NCBI GenBank assembly: GCA_020352215.1
Contig: CP070675.1
Span: 2,547,871 to 2,603,878 of the forward strand
Reading direction: 5' to 3'
Length of the DNA: 56,008 nucleotides
Source of the DNA: Phycisphaerales bacterium
GTDB taxonomy: Bacteria; Planctomycetota; Phycisphaerae; Sedimentisphaerales; Anaerobacaceae
The notes beneath the pieces were generated by a model. It was not told the DNA's origin. It did not search any database and saw only the letters and a program-made list of their open reading frames with translations. The position numbers and the translations under genes were made by a program. Below are positions 1 through 8,416 of this stretch, piece by piece. How positions within the stretch are numbered: the first letter of the stretch is position 1; every line of letters starts with the position of its first letter.

Positions 1-130
1 CAGAAACACCGACCGAGCAACCTTAGATCAGAATCCCCGCCCGAAAGAAGTACCCCCTAAGGGACCTGCCCCACAGGCGGTGTTCTTTTCCCACAAGGCT
101 ATCAGCCGTGTTGAAGACTCCCGCGTTTTC

Positions 131-144
131 CCCGTCTTCACGGG
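131..144. repeat. Small perfect hairpin, REP-like
   Basis: CCCGT, loop CTTC, ACGGG. The flanks resemble the common bacterial intergenic palindrome family containing GTCATTCCCG. This is only a likeness, and no second copy was found in the window. Confidence 0.3.
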
Positions 145-331
145 AATGACATTACTTCCGCCTATTGCTGTTCCCTCAAGGTTGGCGTTTCATATTGTGC
201 CCGTTGCCCCAGCCGAGAACAAACCAATTCGGCGAAGCGACACACCCGCACCAAACAGCGCACGGGCAAAACGACATTGTGTCCGAATACGGATATGGTG
301 CGAAATATCGCACCCTGCTCGCAATATTTAG

Positions 332-352
332 CCCGCCGGTCTACCCGGCGGG
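332..352. repeat. Perfect 8-bp inverted repeat
   Basis: CCCGCCGG, five-base loop, CCGGCGGG. It lies in the gene-free first kilobase. A looser relative with CCCGTCCGG and CCGGCGGGG occurs near 23921-23943, also in a gene-free stretch, so it could be a dispersed palindrome. Confidence 0.4.
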
Positions 353-924
353 TCCGATGGAAAGAACTGCAAAAAAGCAAAGATTCTGCTTGACAGCCCC
401 TCGTCTGTTTGTAAGATACATACAAAACACATAGTGAGAGGATGGATGACAGAAGACAGGAGCCAGAAGGCAGGAGAACAGAAGACTTGAGACAGGAGCA
501 GGGGGATGGAAGAACGGGGGCCGAATCGCTGGGGGATAGGCGAGCAATCTTTGAAGCGTTTTTGAAAAAACAAAGCCAATTTCCGCAACGCCAAGATGAA
601 TGCAAACTCATTGTGGACAAAGAATTAGGAAGACAGATCGGTTTTGGTTGGCCGGAAAAACAAAGCCGATTCAATATCAGGAGCCAGAAGACGGAAGACA
701 GGAGACAGAAACCACGAGATACGCGACTCGGGGCGGGGCGGCGCGGCGCGATATTCCTGCGCCTGCTGTGCAAAACAAACCCAATTTGAGCCGACCCGAA
801 CGAGCGCAAGGCTATCTTTGGCAAAGGCTTACAAGAATAAATCGGCCTCGCGGCCGGGGCAAAACAAAGCCAAACAAACCCAATTTCGAGAAAGGCTGCA
901 TTTTCTTATGTGTGTCCGCGCAAG

Positions 925-956
925 ACCAAGGCCGGGCAAGAAAACCCGGCCTTGGT
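925..956 (-). terminator. Terminator-like hairpin after the fecR-type gene
   Basis: A perfect 12-bp stem (ACCAAGGCCGGG with CCCGGCCTTGGT) encloses an 8-base loop. It starts 24 bases past the stop of the FecR-type gene. On the minus strand the loop is U-rich (TTTTCTTG), but no long U tract follows the stem, so termination is inferred. Confidence 0.55.
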
Positions 957-979
957 TCGGTTGTAGCCATTGTTGGGGC

Positions 980-2065
980 TCAGTCGTCGACCTGCCACCA
1001 GTCATTGTCGAAGTAGTGCCACTTGGGGCTGTGGCCGAAAATGCGCCCGCCAGCCTCGGTCGAGACACATTCGGCGACTGCGTGGTCTCCGTCGTCGTTC
1101 AATTCGACCGAACGGACGTAGACATCGCTGGACTCCCGGAGGTTTATGCCGGAAAGAAGGCGCTCGGCGAGCTGCTCCAGCGATTCAACGTCGCTGAAGG
1201 CCTGCCGAAGCCGCTCAACGTCGGCCTCCGAGCCGCCGAAAAGCTCGGGGTCGTAGTCGACGGTTCCTTTTACGAGCTTGTAGAGGTGATCGATATTGCT
1301 GTTGGCGAGCCAGGCCCTTGGGTCGGCTGCTTTCATAGCGTTGGACATCGATTGGATTCTCTCTCTCAGGCGCTGCGGCAAGCTCTCATCTTGCGAGACA
1401 TCGTAAGGGGCCTGCTCCTTTTCCACAACCAATTCCTGCAACGCTTTGAGTGTTCTCGATCCCTTGGCATTGCTGACCTCGACCGATCCTTCCTTGACCT
1501 CGACCGCCAGCAACTGGACCTTCTCTTGAGTGTTGGCCGCAATTCCATCGACCAGATTTATTGTGAACTCGGTGCCGAGCGCCTTCACATCGCCGTAGGC
1601 GGTTGTGACGATAAATTCTCCCTTGCCCTTGGTGACAGTCACGTTGACCTGCCCTGCAAGGTGCTCGAAGCCCCTCTCGCCGGCGTTCGGGCGGATCTGT
1701 GCACCGTTAGCGAGCGCGACGACCGAGCCGTCGGCCAAGGTGCTCGTCAAGGGGCCGGTCAGGATTTGGGCGGGTTGTGGGGCCTGGGTACTGTCCGGCC
1801 CGGCGAGTTGATGTATGCCTATGATCCCGGCGATAGCTATAGCTGCAGCGGCAGCGAGTTTTACGGCAAGACTGTTCATCTTTATCTTCCTTATTCTGGG
1901 CGGGCCGGCATCCGGTCGGGACCGGCTGTGTGCCCGCGAGGTCAGCTGTTCAACGGCTTCGGCGTGCGTCTGTTTCCACTTCGCAAAATCGGTGGTCGAT
2001 CGTTTCGAGCCTATGGCTTCTGTGAGAGCCTCATCCAGCCAATCTTTGTCTTCAGCCCGTTTCAT
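980..2065 (-). CDS. FecR-domain anti-sigma factor, single-pass membrane protein
   Basis: A 361-aa protein predicted to hold the upstream ECF sigma factor at the membrane. Residues 1-60 are a charged cytoplasmic segment, about 66-87 an Ala/Ile-rich membrane helix, and about 110-210 a FecR domain, recognisable by the order LADGS, AGERGFEHLAGQV, FIVTTAYGDVKALGTEF and VKEGSVEVSN. The C-terminal 150 residues are not recognised. Two in-frame ATGs exist at 2071 and 2065. AGGAG lies six bases before the second, so 2065 is chosen. The gene overlaps the sigma gene by about 14 bases, which suggests translational coupling. No TonB receptor gene is nearby, so the iron-signalling role known for Escherichia coli FecR should not be assumed. 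Confidence 0.85.
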   Translation of the reverse strand: MKRAEDKDWLDEALTEAIGSKRSTTDFAKWKQTHAEAVEQLTSRAHSRSRPDAGPPRIRKIKMNSLAVKLAAAAAIAIAGIIGIHQLAGPDSTQAPQPAQILTGPLTSTLADGSVVALANGAQIRPNAGERGFEHLAGQVNVTVTKGKGEFIVTTAYGDVKALGTEFTINLVDGIAANTQEKVQLLAVEVKEGSVEVSNAKGSRTLKALQELVVEKEQAPYDVSQDESLPQRLRERIQSMSNAMKAADPRAWLANSNIDHLYKLVKGTVDYDPELFGGSEADVERLRQAFSDVESLEQLAERLLSGINLRESSDVYVRSVELNDDGDHAVAECVSTEAGGRIFGHSPKWHYFDNDWWQVDD

Positions 2066-2609
2066 GATCATCTCCTGCGAAACCGTTACGTTTCAAATAC
2101 TTTGCGAGTTTTCGCTTTGCTCTTACGAGCCGGCCGTTCACGGCCGAGGGCGAAATATCCAAAACCTCAGAAATCCGCGCTTGTGAAAATCCGTCATAGT
2201 AACGCAGCACTACAAGCTCTCTCTCGGCAGAGGGTAGTTGCCAAACGGCTTGGCGGACTGCATCCCAATCGGGTACGTGGCGGTCGGTGCTCTCGGCGCC
2301 GGGCTCGCAGCTTAGGGCGACGGCCCTGTCTTTCGACCGGAGTGTCTGCCTTGCAACGTTTCTGCAGATGCCGGCCAGCCAGGCGGCGAACTTGTCCGTG
2401 TGCCTCAGAGAGGCCAGATCTCGACAGGCAATTGCGAAGACGTCCTGTGCGACATCATCAGCCGAGTCTCTGTCGGCGAGCATCGAGTATGCCAGCGCGA
2501 CCATGGGACTGTAATAACGTTGGTAAAGAGCCGCGAAGCCTTCCAAATGGCCATTTTGGGCGGCTTCGACCAAGAGTTCGTCAGTCTGTTCGTGCGACTG
2601 CGTTGTCAT
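2052..2609 (-). CDS. ECF-family RNA polymerase sigma factor
   Basis: A 185-aa sigma-70 family protein of the extracytoplasmic type. Region 2 contains FAALYQRYYSPMVALAY, DSADDVAQDVF and the FAAWLAGICRNVA segment. Region 4 contains LPSAERELVVLRYYDGFSQ and a helix-turn-helix ending in SPSAVNGRLVRAKRKL. The frame stays open to 2765, but the extra N-terminus is not sigma-like. The ATG at 2609 is preceded by GCAGAGGTAGA, so it is chosen. The gene is followed by, and overlaps, the FecR-type gene, the usual sigma/anti-sigma arrangement. Region 4 closely resembles that of the sigma factor at 43622-44191 (LRYY and NGRL.RAKRKLAK are shared). Confidence 0.93.
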   Translation of the reverse strand: MTTQSHEQTDELLVEAAQNGHLEGFAALYQRYYSPMVALAYSMLADRDSADDVAQDVFAIACRDLASLRHTDKFAAWLAGICRNVARQTLRSKDRAVALSCEPGAESTDRHVPDWDAVRQAVWQLPSAERELVVLRYYDGFSQARISEVLDISPSAVNGRLVRAKRKLAKYLKRNGFAGDDHETG

Positions 2610-2783
2610 TCTACCTCTGCCAATCTGAGCAACGTCCAATAGAAGCTTCTGTAGTATAGTGTAATTGACCCCCGAAAATGTGCGCCCCATCTTACAATTT
2701 TTTTCGGTTAAGTACAGAAGAATAGCCCCGAGACCGGCTTCACCGAGCATCAAGAGCAATTCCATGGACGGTGAATAAGAGGC

Positions 2784-2810
2784 GGGGCGGTCTCGTGGAA
2801 AGACCGCCCC
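2784..2810 (-). terminator. Terminator-like hairpin after the DUF1080 gene
   Basis: A perfect 10-bp stem (GGGGCGGTCT with AGACCGCCCC) with a 7-base loop, 32 bases past the DUF1080 stop codon. On the minus strand the loop begins TTTCC, and the downstream flank GCCTCTTATT is only moderately T-rich. Confidence 0.55.
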
Positions 2811-2841
2811 GGAAAAGATGATGCTGAACCAATTGAGGTTC

Positions 2842-3663
2842 TTAGTCTCTCAGCTCACGGATCCAGATGTTGCGGAATCTGACCGGGTTGCCGTGGTCCT
2901 GGAGCATGATGGGTCCTGTGTCTCCGTGCGGCTCGTAATCGGAGATCACGTGCGGGCCTCGCCAGCCGGTCCCGCCTTGGAGTACAACATGGTCGTGTAC
3001 CACGACCCCATTATGCAATACGGTGAACGAGGCTTTTCTGACGACCTTATCACCCTTGAAGATCGGCCGATGGTAGATGATATCGTAGGACTGCCATTGG
3101 CCCGGTTTTCGACACGCATTGACCAGTGGAACAGCCCGGCCATACAGAGCGGCACACTGGCCGTCGGGATACGTTTTATTCTCGTACGAATCGAGGACCT
3201 GGACCTCGTAGGTACCGTGAAGGAATACGCCGCTATTACCGCGTCCCTGACTCGACCCCTTCGGCGGTGTGGGCGTGGCGAACTCGACGTGCAACTGGCA
3301 CGAGCCAAACTTGCCCTTCGTCTGGACATATCCGGCCTTCTTGACCGACTCCATGTATCCATCGCGGACGATCCACTTGGAAGGATTGCCCTTGGTGTCT
3401 GTCCAGTTGGTCATGGAGGCCTCGGTTCCGTCGAAGAGCACAATCGCATCGGATGGCGCCTTTCCTGGTCCGCCTGGAGTGATCACCGGCGGCGCGGGCC
3501 GATTCACGTCATGGATAAGCCACCGTCCGGTGTCGGTTTCGACGTACATGAGCTTCGGAGGCTTCTTGGCCGGCTCGTCCACCGTCGCTGCCTGCTCGGC
3601 GGCATACCCAGTCAGCAGCGCAAGCATACAAACAACAATACCTGTTACAACTGTCCTTTTCAT
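2842..3663 (-). CDS. Secreted DUF1080 (3-keto-disaccharide hydrolase-like) protein
   Basis: A 273-aa protein with an N-terminal signal peptide (MKRTVVTGIVVCMLALLTGY) and one DUF1080 jelly-roll domain from about residue 75 to the end. Recognisable elements are IVLFDGTEASMTNWTD, WIVRDGYMES, FGSCQLHVEF, RGNSGVFLHGTYEVQVLDSY, a late LQDHGNPVRFRNIWIREL and the HNGVVVHDH strand. Known DUF1080 proteins act on sugars, including 3-keto-glycosides, and are greatly expanded in planctomycetes; the substrate here cannot be read from the sequence. The ATG at 3663 follows GGAAAGGG and is preferred over an in-frame upstream ATG at 3702. It lies 50 bases downstream of the M1 peptidase gene on the same strand, so the two are probably co-transcribed. 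Confidence 0.88.
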   Translation of the reverse strand: MKRTVVTGIVVCMLALLTGYAAEQAATVDEPAKKPPKLMYVETDTGRWLIHDVNRPAPPVITPGGPGKAPSDAIVLFDGTEASMTNWTDTKGNPSKWIVRDGYMESVKKAGYVQTKGKFGSCQLHVEFATPTPPKGSSQGRGNSGVFLHGTYEVQVLDSYENKTYPDGQCAALYGRAVPLVNACRKPGQWQSYDIIYHRPIFKGDKVVRKASFTVLHNGVVVHDHVVLQGGTGWRGPHVISDYEPHGDTGPIMLQDHGNPVRFRNIWIRELRD

Positions 3664-3713
3664 GGCAAACCCTTTCCAAAATTTGTATACCGAACACAAC
3701 AATCAATTTCCGT

Positions 3714-6335
3714 TCATTCGTCGCCGGCAGCGGGCTGCTCCGGGTCTGACTTCACATCAGCCTCGGTGTCTTGCGGGCCCTGCTGCTTTGCATCGAGCCG
3801 GTTCTTCATATCATCAAGGTCGTCTTTTAGCTTGTCGGTTTCCTTCTTCAGGTCATCCACGGTCCTGCGAAGTTGAATAATCTCCGCCGGAACAAGTTGT
3901 TTCTTTTCCCGCAGCCTCTCGATGGCCTGCTTAGCGCTGCGCTGGATGCGGTCGTGCGGCTCATAGCCACAGAACGTCTCTATTATAGGGATAGCCTTTG
4001 GATCGCCGAGCGTGCCGAGAGCGCGAATTGCGCCGAGCTGAATGCGCCGCTTCGGATGGTTGGTGTGGTCGGCCAAGAAATTGCGCACCTGGGTCTTGTC
4101 ATCTTCGTTGCGGCTGATATGAGCCAGCGTGTTGAGCGCCCCGGCGAAGCCCCAGGAAGTGAACTGAGACTCACGCTCGATGAGAGTCCTTGTGAGCGGC
4201 GAAATGTAGCCCGGATCATACAACGTGCGAATAGCGCCGACGGCCGCATCCGCCAGTTGGTTGCGGTACGATTCGGATTTCAAGTAGCGGATAAGCAACC
4301 GTCGCGTGCCCTTGCCGTGGTAGCGTCCGAGATTGCGGATCACCGCGGAGAGGATTGCCGGATTCTTCTCACGTCTGAGCACCTTCCTGGTTATATCCAG
4401 GGCCTCAGGCCGGTAGAAGCGGCCGATGTCCTCAACGACCTGCAGTCGAACGCGGGCATCGGGCTGCTTCATCGAATCCGCCAGTGCTGCGAGAGCTTCA
4501 TCATTGTGAATTTCGCGCAGGGCTGCGGATGCCGCCCTCCGGACCCCCCAGAATGGGTCGTTGTTGAGAGCGTCCTTCAGGTTGGCAACAGTCTGCTTGT
4601 CCTTCTTCTCCCTCAGCGCCCTGATCGCCAACAAACGGCCGATTACGTCGTCTTGGTTCTTAAGCTGCTCGTAGAGCATCGCCTTGGGCTTGTCGAACTT
4701 GATCTTGGCCAGCAGGCCGTAGTCAGGATCGAAACGAACGATGTCCGGCTCTTTCGGCAGCGGGAAGTAGAAGTCGTGCTGCTTTTGGTCAACGACGACT
4801 TCATGATCGACAGACTCACCGCCAATCAGAAAACGAACCTTCGTGCGAAAGTGGAAGAGCATCACGTTGTCATCTACCTCGTGCGTCTGCTCGACGGAGA
4901 CTTTCGCGAGCTTGTCCTTTTGCGACCAGTTGTAATTGACGGTGAGGTCGGGGTGTCGAGCGTGGTAGATCCACTGGTCGAAAAACCGATCGAACGATCG
5001 GCCGGAGAGTTCCTCAATAACCGAGTTGAGGTCCTCGGTCACAACGCTGCTCAGTGCGTAGCGTTCGAGATAGGTCTTTACACATTGGCGAAAGAGTTCA
5101 TCGCCCAATTCTACGCGGAGCATACGCAGAACCCAGCCGCCCTTGCCATAGGCGCGGTAGTCAAATTGCTCCCACGCGTCGGAGTACTCCCTTTCGACGA
5201 TAGGCTTGTGCCTGGGACGGTCGGACACCGCCTGGCCGGCCGTGCGGAAAAGCTCATACAGCATGGAGTCTTTCCCGTTCTTGTGCCCGTCGTAAAGCTG
5301 CTCGTAGAAGACGGCGAATCCTTCGTTGAGCCACAGGTGGCTCCAGTCCTTGCACGTGACGTAGTCGCCAAACCACTGGTGAACAAGTTCGTGCGCGACC
5401 AGGCTCTGGCTGGAACGAATGTTCTCGGTTTCTTTGGTGAACAAGGTGCCATGACCGAGAATGGTCAAGCTGGTGTTTTCCATCCCGCCGCCAAAATCCT
5501 CACAGACCACCTGGAAATACTTGTCCCAGGGATAGGGCACACCGATCTCGTCTTCGTAGAAGGCCATCATGTCCGCAGTACCTTCGAACGAGTTCGCTGC
5601 CTGTTCAATCCGGGAGGCGGGTGTGTAAAAGGCCAGCGGTATGTCCTTGTAGCGTGCTTCGATCTTCTTGAATCTGCCGGCCGCCAATGCTATCAGATAG
5701 TTGACGTGGGGCTTGTCCTGCAGCCAGCGCACCGCCTTGAGCCCGGTATTCGAATCTGTCTCTTCCGAGACGAGCCTGCCGTTAGAAAGGACGGTCATGT
5801 CCGGAGGGATGCGGCAGATCACCTCCGATGTGGAGCGCTCGTTGGGGTAATCGTAGTTTGGATACCAGTGTGGTGCCTCGTGGGCCTCGCCTTGTGTGTA
5901 GAGATGCGTGTCCTCTTCTCTATAGCCCATCTCAGGTGTACGAAAGTAAAGGCCCTGCTTTGGCTCAGCGTCATAATTGGCGGTGACGGTTGCTTCCTGC
6001 CCCGGCGAAATCGCCGGTTCAAATGTGATAGTGATGGCATCATCAGTCACGGTGTGTCCCGCGATGTTTGCGCTGGAGGTGATGGCGGAGACATTCAGAT
6101 CGACCGCATCCAGCCGCAGCTCGGCCAGCGGCTTAGCAATGGGCGCGAACCTGATTGTTGTTGTTCCTGCCACGGTCCGCGTTTTGAAGTCGGGCGTGAC
6201 ATCTATAGTGATGTGGAGAATGTCAACCTTCCGGTCCGGTGCGTACCGGCGCTCGGCGGCCAGGCCTTCCGTGCCGATTATCGAAACCGCGAGAATTATC
6301 AACGTCCAAGTGCTTGCCCAAAATCTTTGAGTCAT
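3714..6335 (-). CDS. Secreted M1-family aminopeptidase with C-terminal HEAT repeats
   Basis: An 873-aa zinc aminopeptidase. A signal peptide covers about residues 1-27. The gluzincin core is complete: exopeptidase motif GGMEN at 283-287, HELVH at 315-319 and the third zinc ligand E338 in WLNEGF. After the catalytic and beta-sandwich domains, residues from about 560 to 800 form HEAT-like helical repeats (for example NNDPFWGVRRAASAALREI and LGAIRALGTLGDPKAI). The last 70 residues are a charged coiled coil rich in Lys, Asp and Glu. M1 enzymes release N-terminal residues from peptides; export implies scavenging of extracellular or periplasmic peptides. A strong AGGAGG precedes the ATG at 6335. 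The reverse strand is open for 2.6 kb here but shows no family features. Confidence 0.93.
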   Translation of the reverse strand: MTQRFWASTWTLIILAVSIIGTEGLAAERRYAPDRKVDILHITIDVTPDFKTRTVAGTTTIRFAPIAKPLAELRLDAVDLNVSAITSSANIAGHTVTDDAITITFEPAISPGQEATVTANYDAEPKQGLYFRTPEMGYREEDTHLYTQGEAHEAPHWYPNYDYPNERSTSEVICRIPPDMTVLSNGRLVSEETDSNTGLKAVRWLQDKPHVNYLIALAAGRFKKIEARYKDIPLAFYTPASRIEQAANSFEGTADMMAFYEDEIGVPYPWDKYFQVVCEDFGGGMENTSLTILGHGTLFTKETENIRSSQSLVAHELVHQWFGDYVTCKDWSHLWLNEGFAVFYEQLYDGHKNGKDSMLYELFRTAGQAVSDRPRHKPIVEREYSDAWEQFDYRAYGKGGWVLRMLRVELGDELFRQCVKTYLERYALSSVVTEDLNSVIEELSGRSFDRFFDQWIYHARHPDLTVNYNWSQKDKLAKVSVEQTHEVDDNVMLFHFRTKVRFLIGGESVDHEVVVDQKQHDFYFPLPKEPDIVRFDPDYGLLAKIKFDKPKAMLYEQLKNQDDVIGRLLAIRALREKKDKQTVANLKDALNNDPFWGVRRAASAALREIHNDEALAALADSMKQPDARVRLQVVEDIGRFYRPEALDITRKVLRREKNPAILSAVIRNLGRYHGKGTRRLLIRYLKSESYRNQLADAAVGAIRTLYDPGYISPLTRTLIERESQFTSWGFAGALNTLAHISRNEDDKTQVRNFLADHTNHPKRRIQLGAIRALGTLGDPKAIPIIETFCGYEPHDRIQRSAKQAIERLREKKQLVPAEIIQLRRTVDDLKKETDKLKDDLDDMKNRLDAKQQGPQDTEADVKSDPEQPAAGDE

Positions 6336-6422
6336 GCCAGCCTCCTTTCCTACAAAGAGGCAAGGTCCTACAACTTCACAAATTGTCTAACTCGAGACGA
6401 CTCCCTGGTATTGATGAACACA

Positions 6423-6451
6423 AATATACCGCAGTCCCGCATAAGCGCCAA
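6423..6451 (-). promoter_or_regulatory. Candidate sigma-70-type promoter for the M1 peptidase gene
   Basis: On the minus strand, TTGGCG, a 17-base spacer, then TATATT, about 88 bases upstream of the start codon at 6335. It matches four of six and five of six consensus positions with ideal spacing. No experimental support. Confidence 0.4.
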
Positions 6452-6495
6452 GCGCGCAAAGGGCATCCATTACTGACATGCTGTCACAAGGCCCA

Positions 6496-8289
6496 TTATT
6501 TCTTCGCGCGTTCGAGTGCTTTCTCGAGCGCACCATAGCCTTGCTGCCATTCGTTAAGCCGCGTAACATTCTTCTTCTTGGCGACTTTCGTGAAGTGCTC
6601 GAAGGCCTGTTGGATCGACTCGGGCATAGGCCAATCTGCGCCGAGCTTCTGAGCTCGCCGGCGCATTTCGTCCCAGCGCATCATGAACGTATACATTATC
6701 GGAAGCTGCGCGCCTTGAATGCGAAGATGCAGTTCCGGATCGTCGCGGGCAGCTTCTTCGGCGGCTTTCAGATGGCCCCAGCCTTTGCTGAGTGTCTCAA
6801 ACGAAAGGAACTTGGCCGTATGCGTGGAGAAACAGCCGAGCCAATCACCGCTGGCTTCGACTGCGTCGTGAGTTACGTTCAAGTATGCCTTGATATGTGG
6901 GGCGGCTGCTCCGTAGTAGCCTTCGATGAATTCAGCAATGAGTTTGTCCCCGTCACGGGTCGGGTCCCAGAGCAATTTGGCCAGTATCCAGGCGCGGAGT
7001 TCGGCCATCTCGGCGCCGTTGGTGGTGTAGGCGCCCTGCTCGAAGATGCCTTTGACATTGTGGTCTACGAAGAACTTGACATTCGGCCCCAGAACGCGCA
7101 GGTTCGGATGCGGCATTATGTGGTGCCTGAAGTTGGTGGTGTAGTCCCAGATGTATAGCCTGTTGCAGATCTTCGACCAGCCCACGATGTCGTCACGGAA
7201 TGCCTTGTTGCGCTCGTCAGCCAGCGGCTTGCTGAATGAGCACTCGATGCTGCAGAGGCGGACTATCACGTTGTGTCGGGGTTTCACGTATTTGGGTGGC
7301 TTGCGGGTGTATTGGTATGCAAGGGTGCTGATTGCCACATGAGGGAATTCGCTTTCGATGTCGGCGGCAACAGCGTTGACGAAGCGGAGCATCAGTCCGG
7401 CGGGACTTGCCTCTTCCTTCTCTATAGGCGCGCAGTTCTTGCATTGGCAATTGCCATGCCAGTCGTTCTGGGATACTGAGGCGATTGTGGCTGCTGGATT
7501 GCTGCGCAGGCGAGCCTTGAGGTTCTTGACTAATTCGGCCCGCATCTGTTCGTTGGTCAGGCACAGTTGGGCCTGTTTGTGTATGCGCTTGCCGTCGATC
7601 TCACTGAACCATTCAGGGTGCTCGGCGAAGTACTTGTCCGGCGGAATCAGTGGGAAGAACGTGTGCACGAACCCTTGATAAACGTGTTTGCCGCCTCGCT
7701 TGGCGTCCAGCCTTTCGCCCTGGCCGTTACATTTGTTGCGCACCGCCCAATCGCCGTCAAAGGCATCGAACCAGTACGGCTCGCGATACTCCAACGGCGG
7801 GGCATAGCGGACGCTGGTTCTGTCGATTGTGATCGTCGGCTTGCTGGGGATGGCACTTTCAGTGGAAGACCACCAGCGACAGCCAAGATAGTCTTCGAGG
7901 AAGGTGTAGACGGCATACAATGTCCCCCTTGGTTGGCCACCGGCGAGTATCAAATCGTTTCCGATAGTGCGGATTACTATCCCGTCACTTCCGAGGCCGG
8001 TGACCGAGAACTGCGGATCAGCTAACCGGGCGGCATTGGGCCCTATGAGCAGGCGAGATTTACCAGGGGCAGCCGGCGGGCCTATTTGGAACTCTGCGCC
8101 GGTCACTTCCTGGAGAAAATGAGCCAATTGAGCCGCGGCATGCTGCTCGGATTCCGGGGCGCCCGGCGCGATGACTATCACCGCTTCTGCAGAACCGTTC
8201 CGGCTAATCACGGCCCCGGGCACCGGCGCAGCGATCAAAAAGACAAAAAGACAAAGTAAGCTCGTGACTTCCATATTTCTCTGATCCAT
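6496..8289 (-). CDS. Secreted DUF4838 protein, GH67/GH20-like fold
   Basis: A 597-aa protein with a signal peptide (hydrophobic core VTSLLCLFVFLIAAPVPGA). An N-terminal alpha-glucuronidase-like domain follows (AVIVIAPGAPESEQHAAAQL, LRSNPAATIASVSQNDW in the barrel). A DUF4838 barrel then covers roughly residues 240-500, with CQCKNC and motifs such as LAYQYTRKPPKYVKPRHNVIVRLC split around it. Families of this type act on glucuronosyl or hexosamine polysaccharides, but DUF4838 itself has no settled activity. The start at 8289 is supported by AAAGGAGACC eight bases upstream; an open extension to 8436 lacks such a site. It follows the alpha-galactosidase gene by about 127 bases on the same strand, suggesting a shared carbohydrate role. 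Confidence 0.82.
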   Translation of the reverse strand: MDQRNMEVTSLLCLFVFLIAAPVPGAVISRNGSAEAVIVIAPGAPESEQHAAAQLAHFLQEVTGAEFQIGPPAAPGKSRLLIGPNAARLADPQFSVTGLGSDGIVIRTIGNDLILAGGQPRGTLYAVYTFLEDYLGCRWWSSTESAIPSKPTITIDRTSVRYAPPLEYREPYWFDAFDGDWAVRNKCNGQGERLDAKRGGKHVYQGFVHTFFPLIPPDKYFAEHPEWFSEIDGKRIHKQAQLCLTNEQMRAELVKNLKARLRSNPAATIASVSQNDWHGNCQCKNCAPIEKEEASPAGLMLRFVNAVAADIESEFPHVAISTLAYQYTRKPPKYVKPRHNVIVRLCSIECSFSKPLADERNKAFRDDIVGWSKICNRLYIWDYTTNFRHHIMPHPNLRVLGPNVKFFVDHNVKGIFEQGAYTTNGAEMAELRAWILAKLLWDPTRDGDKLIAEFIEGYYGAAAPHIKAYLNVTHDAVEASGDWLGCFSTHTAKFLSFETLSKGWGHLKAAEEAARDDPELHLRIQGAQLPIMYTFMMRWDEMRRRAQKLGADWPMPESIQQAFEHFTKVAKKKNVTRLNEWQQGYGALEKALERAKK

Positions 8290-8416
8290 CCCGTGGTCTC
8301 CTTTCTGGTGTTGGGTCTGAAAACAGACGTCGAGCATTCGAAACGGTTCTCCATTCGAGCCTTCAGGGCATTTGATTATACAGCGGTGATGCCGTTTGTC
8401 GCCGAGAATATCACCG

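Larger units (their letters stand above)
1..979. repeat. Gene-free region with dispersed AAAACAAA-CCAATT repeat units
   Basis: No convincing gene is seen here. A short element with approximate consensus AAAACAAA(G/C)CC(A/G)ATTT recurs at about 219-231, 565-582, 654-673, 771-788 and 861-887; the last three spacings are about 90, 117 and 90 bases. Between the units are purine-rich tracts sharing CAGGAGCCAGAAG (457-469 and 678-690) and GAAGACAGGAG (452-462 and 694-704). Open frames through the units give repeated K-Q-S-Q-F, K-T-N-P-I or N-K-P-N peptides, which look like translated repeats rather than proteins. I recall similar fragments in other planctomycete genomes, but could not check this. 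Confidence 0.6.

Noticed and set aside
1..979. CRISPR array
   Set aside because: The repeat units are degenerate and the spacing is uneven; no cas genes are nearby.
644..2659. A 671-codon open frame on the plus strand
   Set aside because: It runs antisense to the FecR-type and sigma genes and starts in the repeat region; no domain features.
3873..6476. An 867-codon open frame on the plus strand
   Set aside because: It is the antisense of the M1 aminopeptidase gene, which has all catalytic motifs; the antisense product has no recognisable domain.
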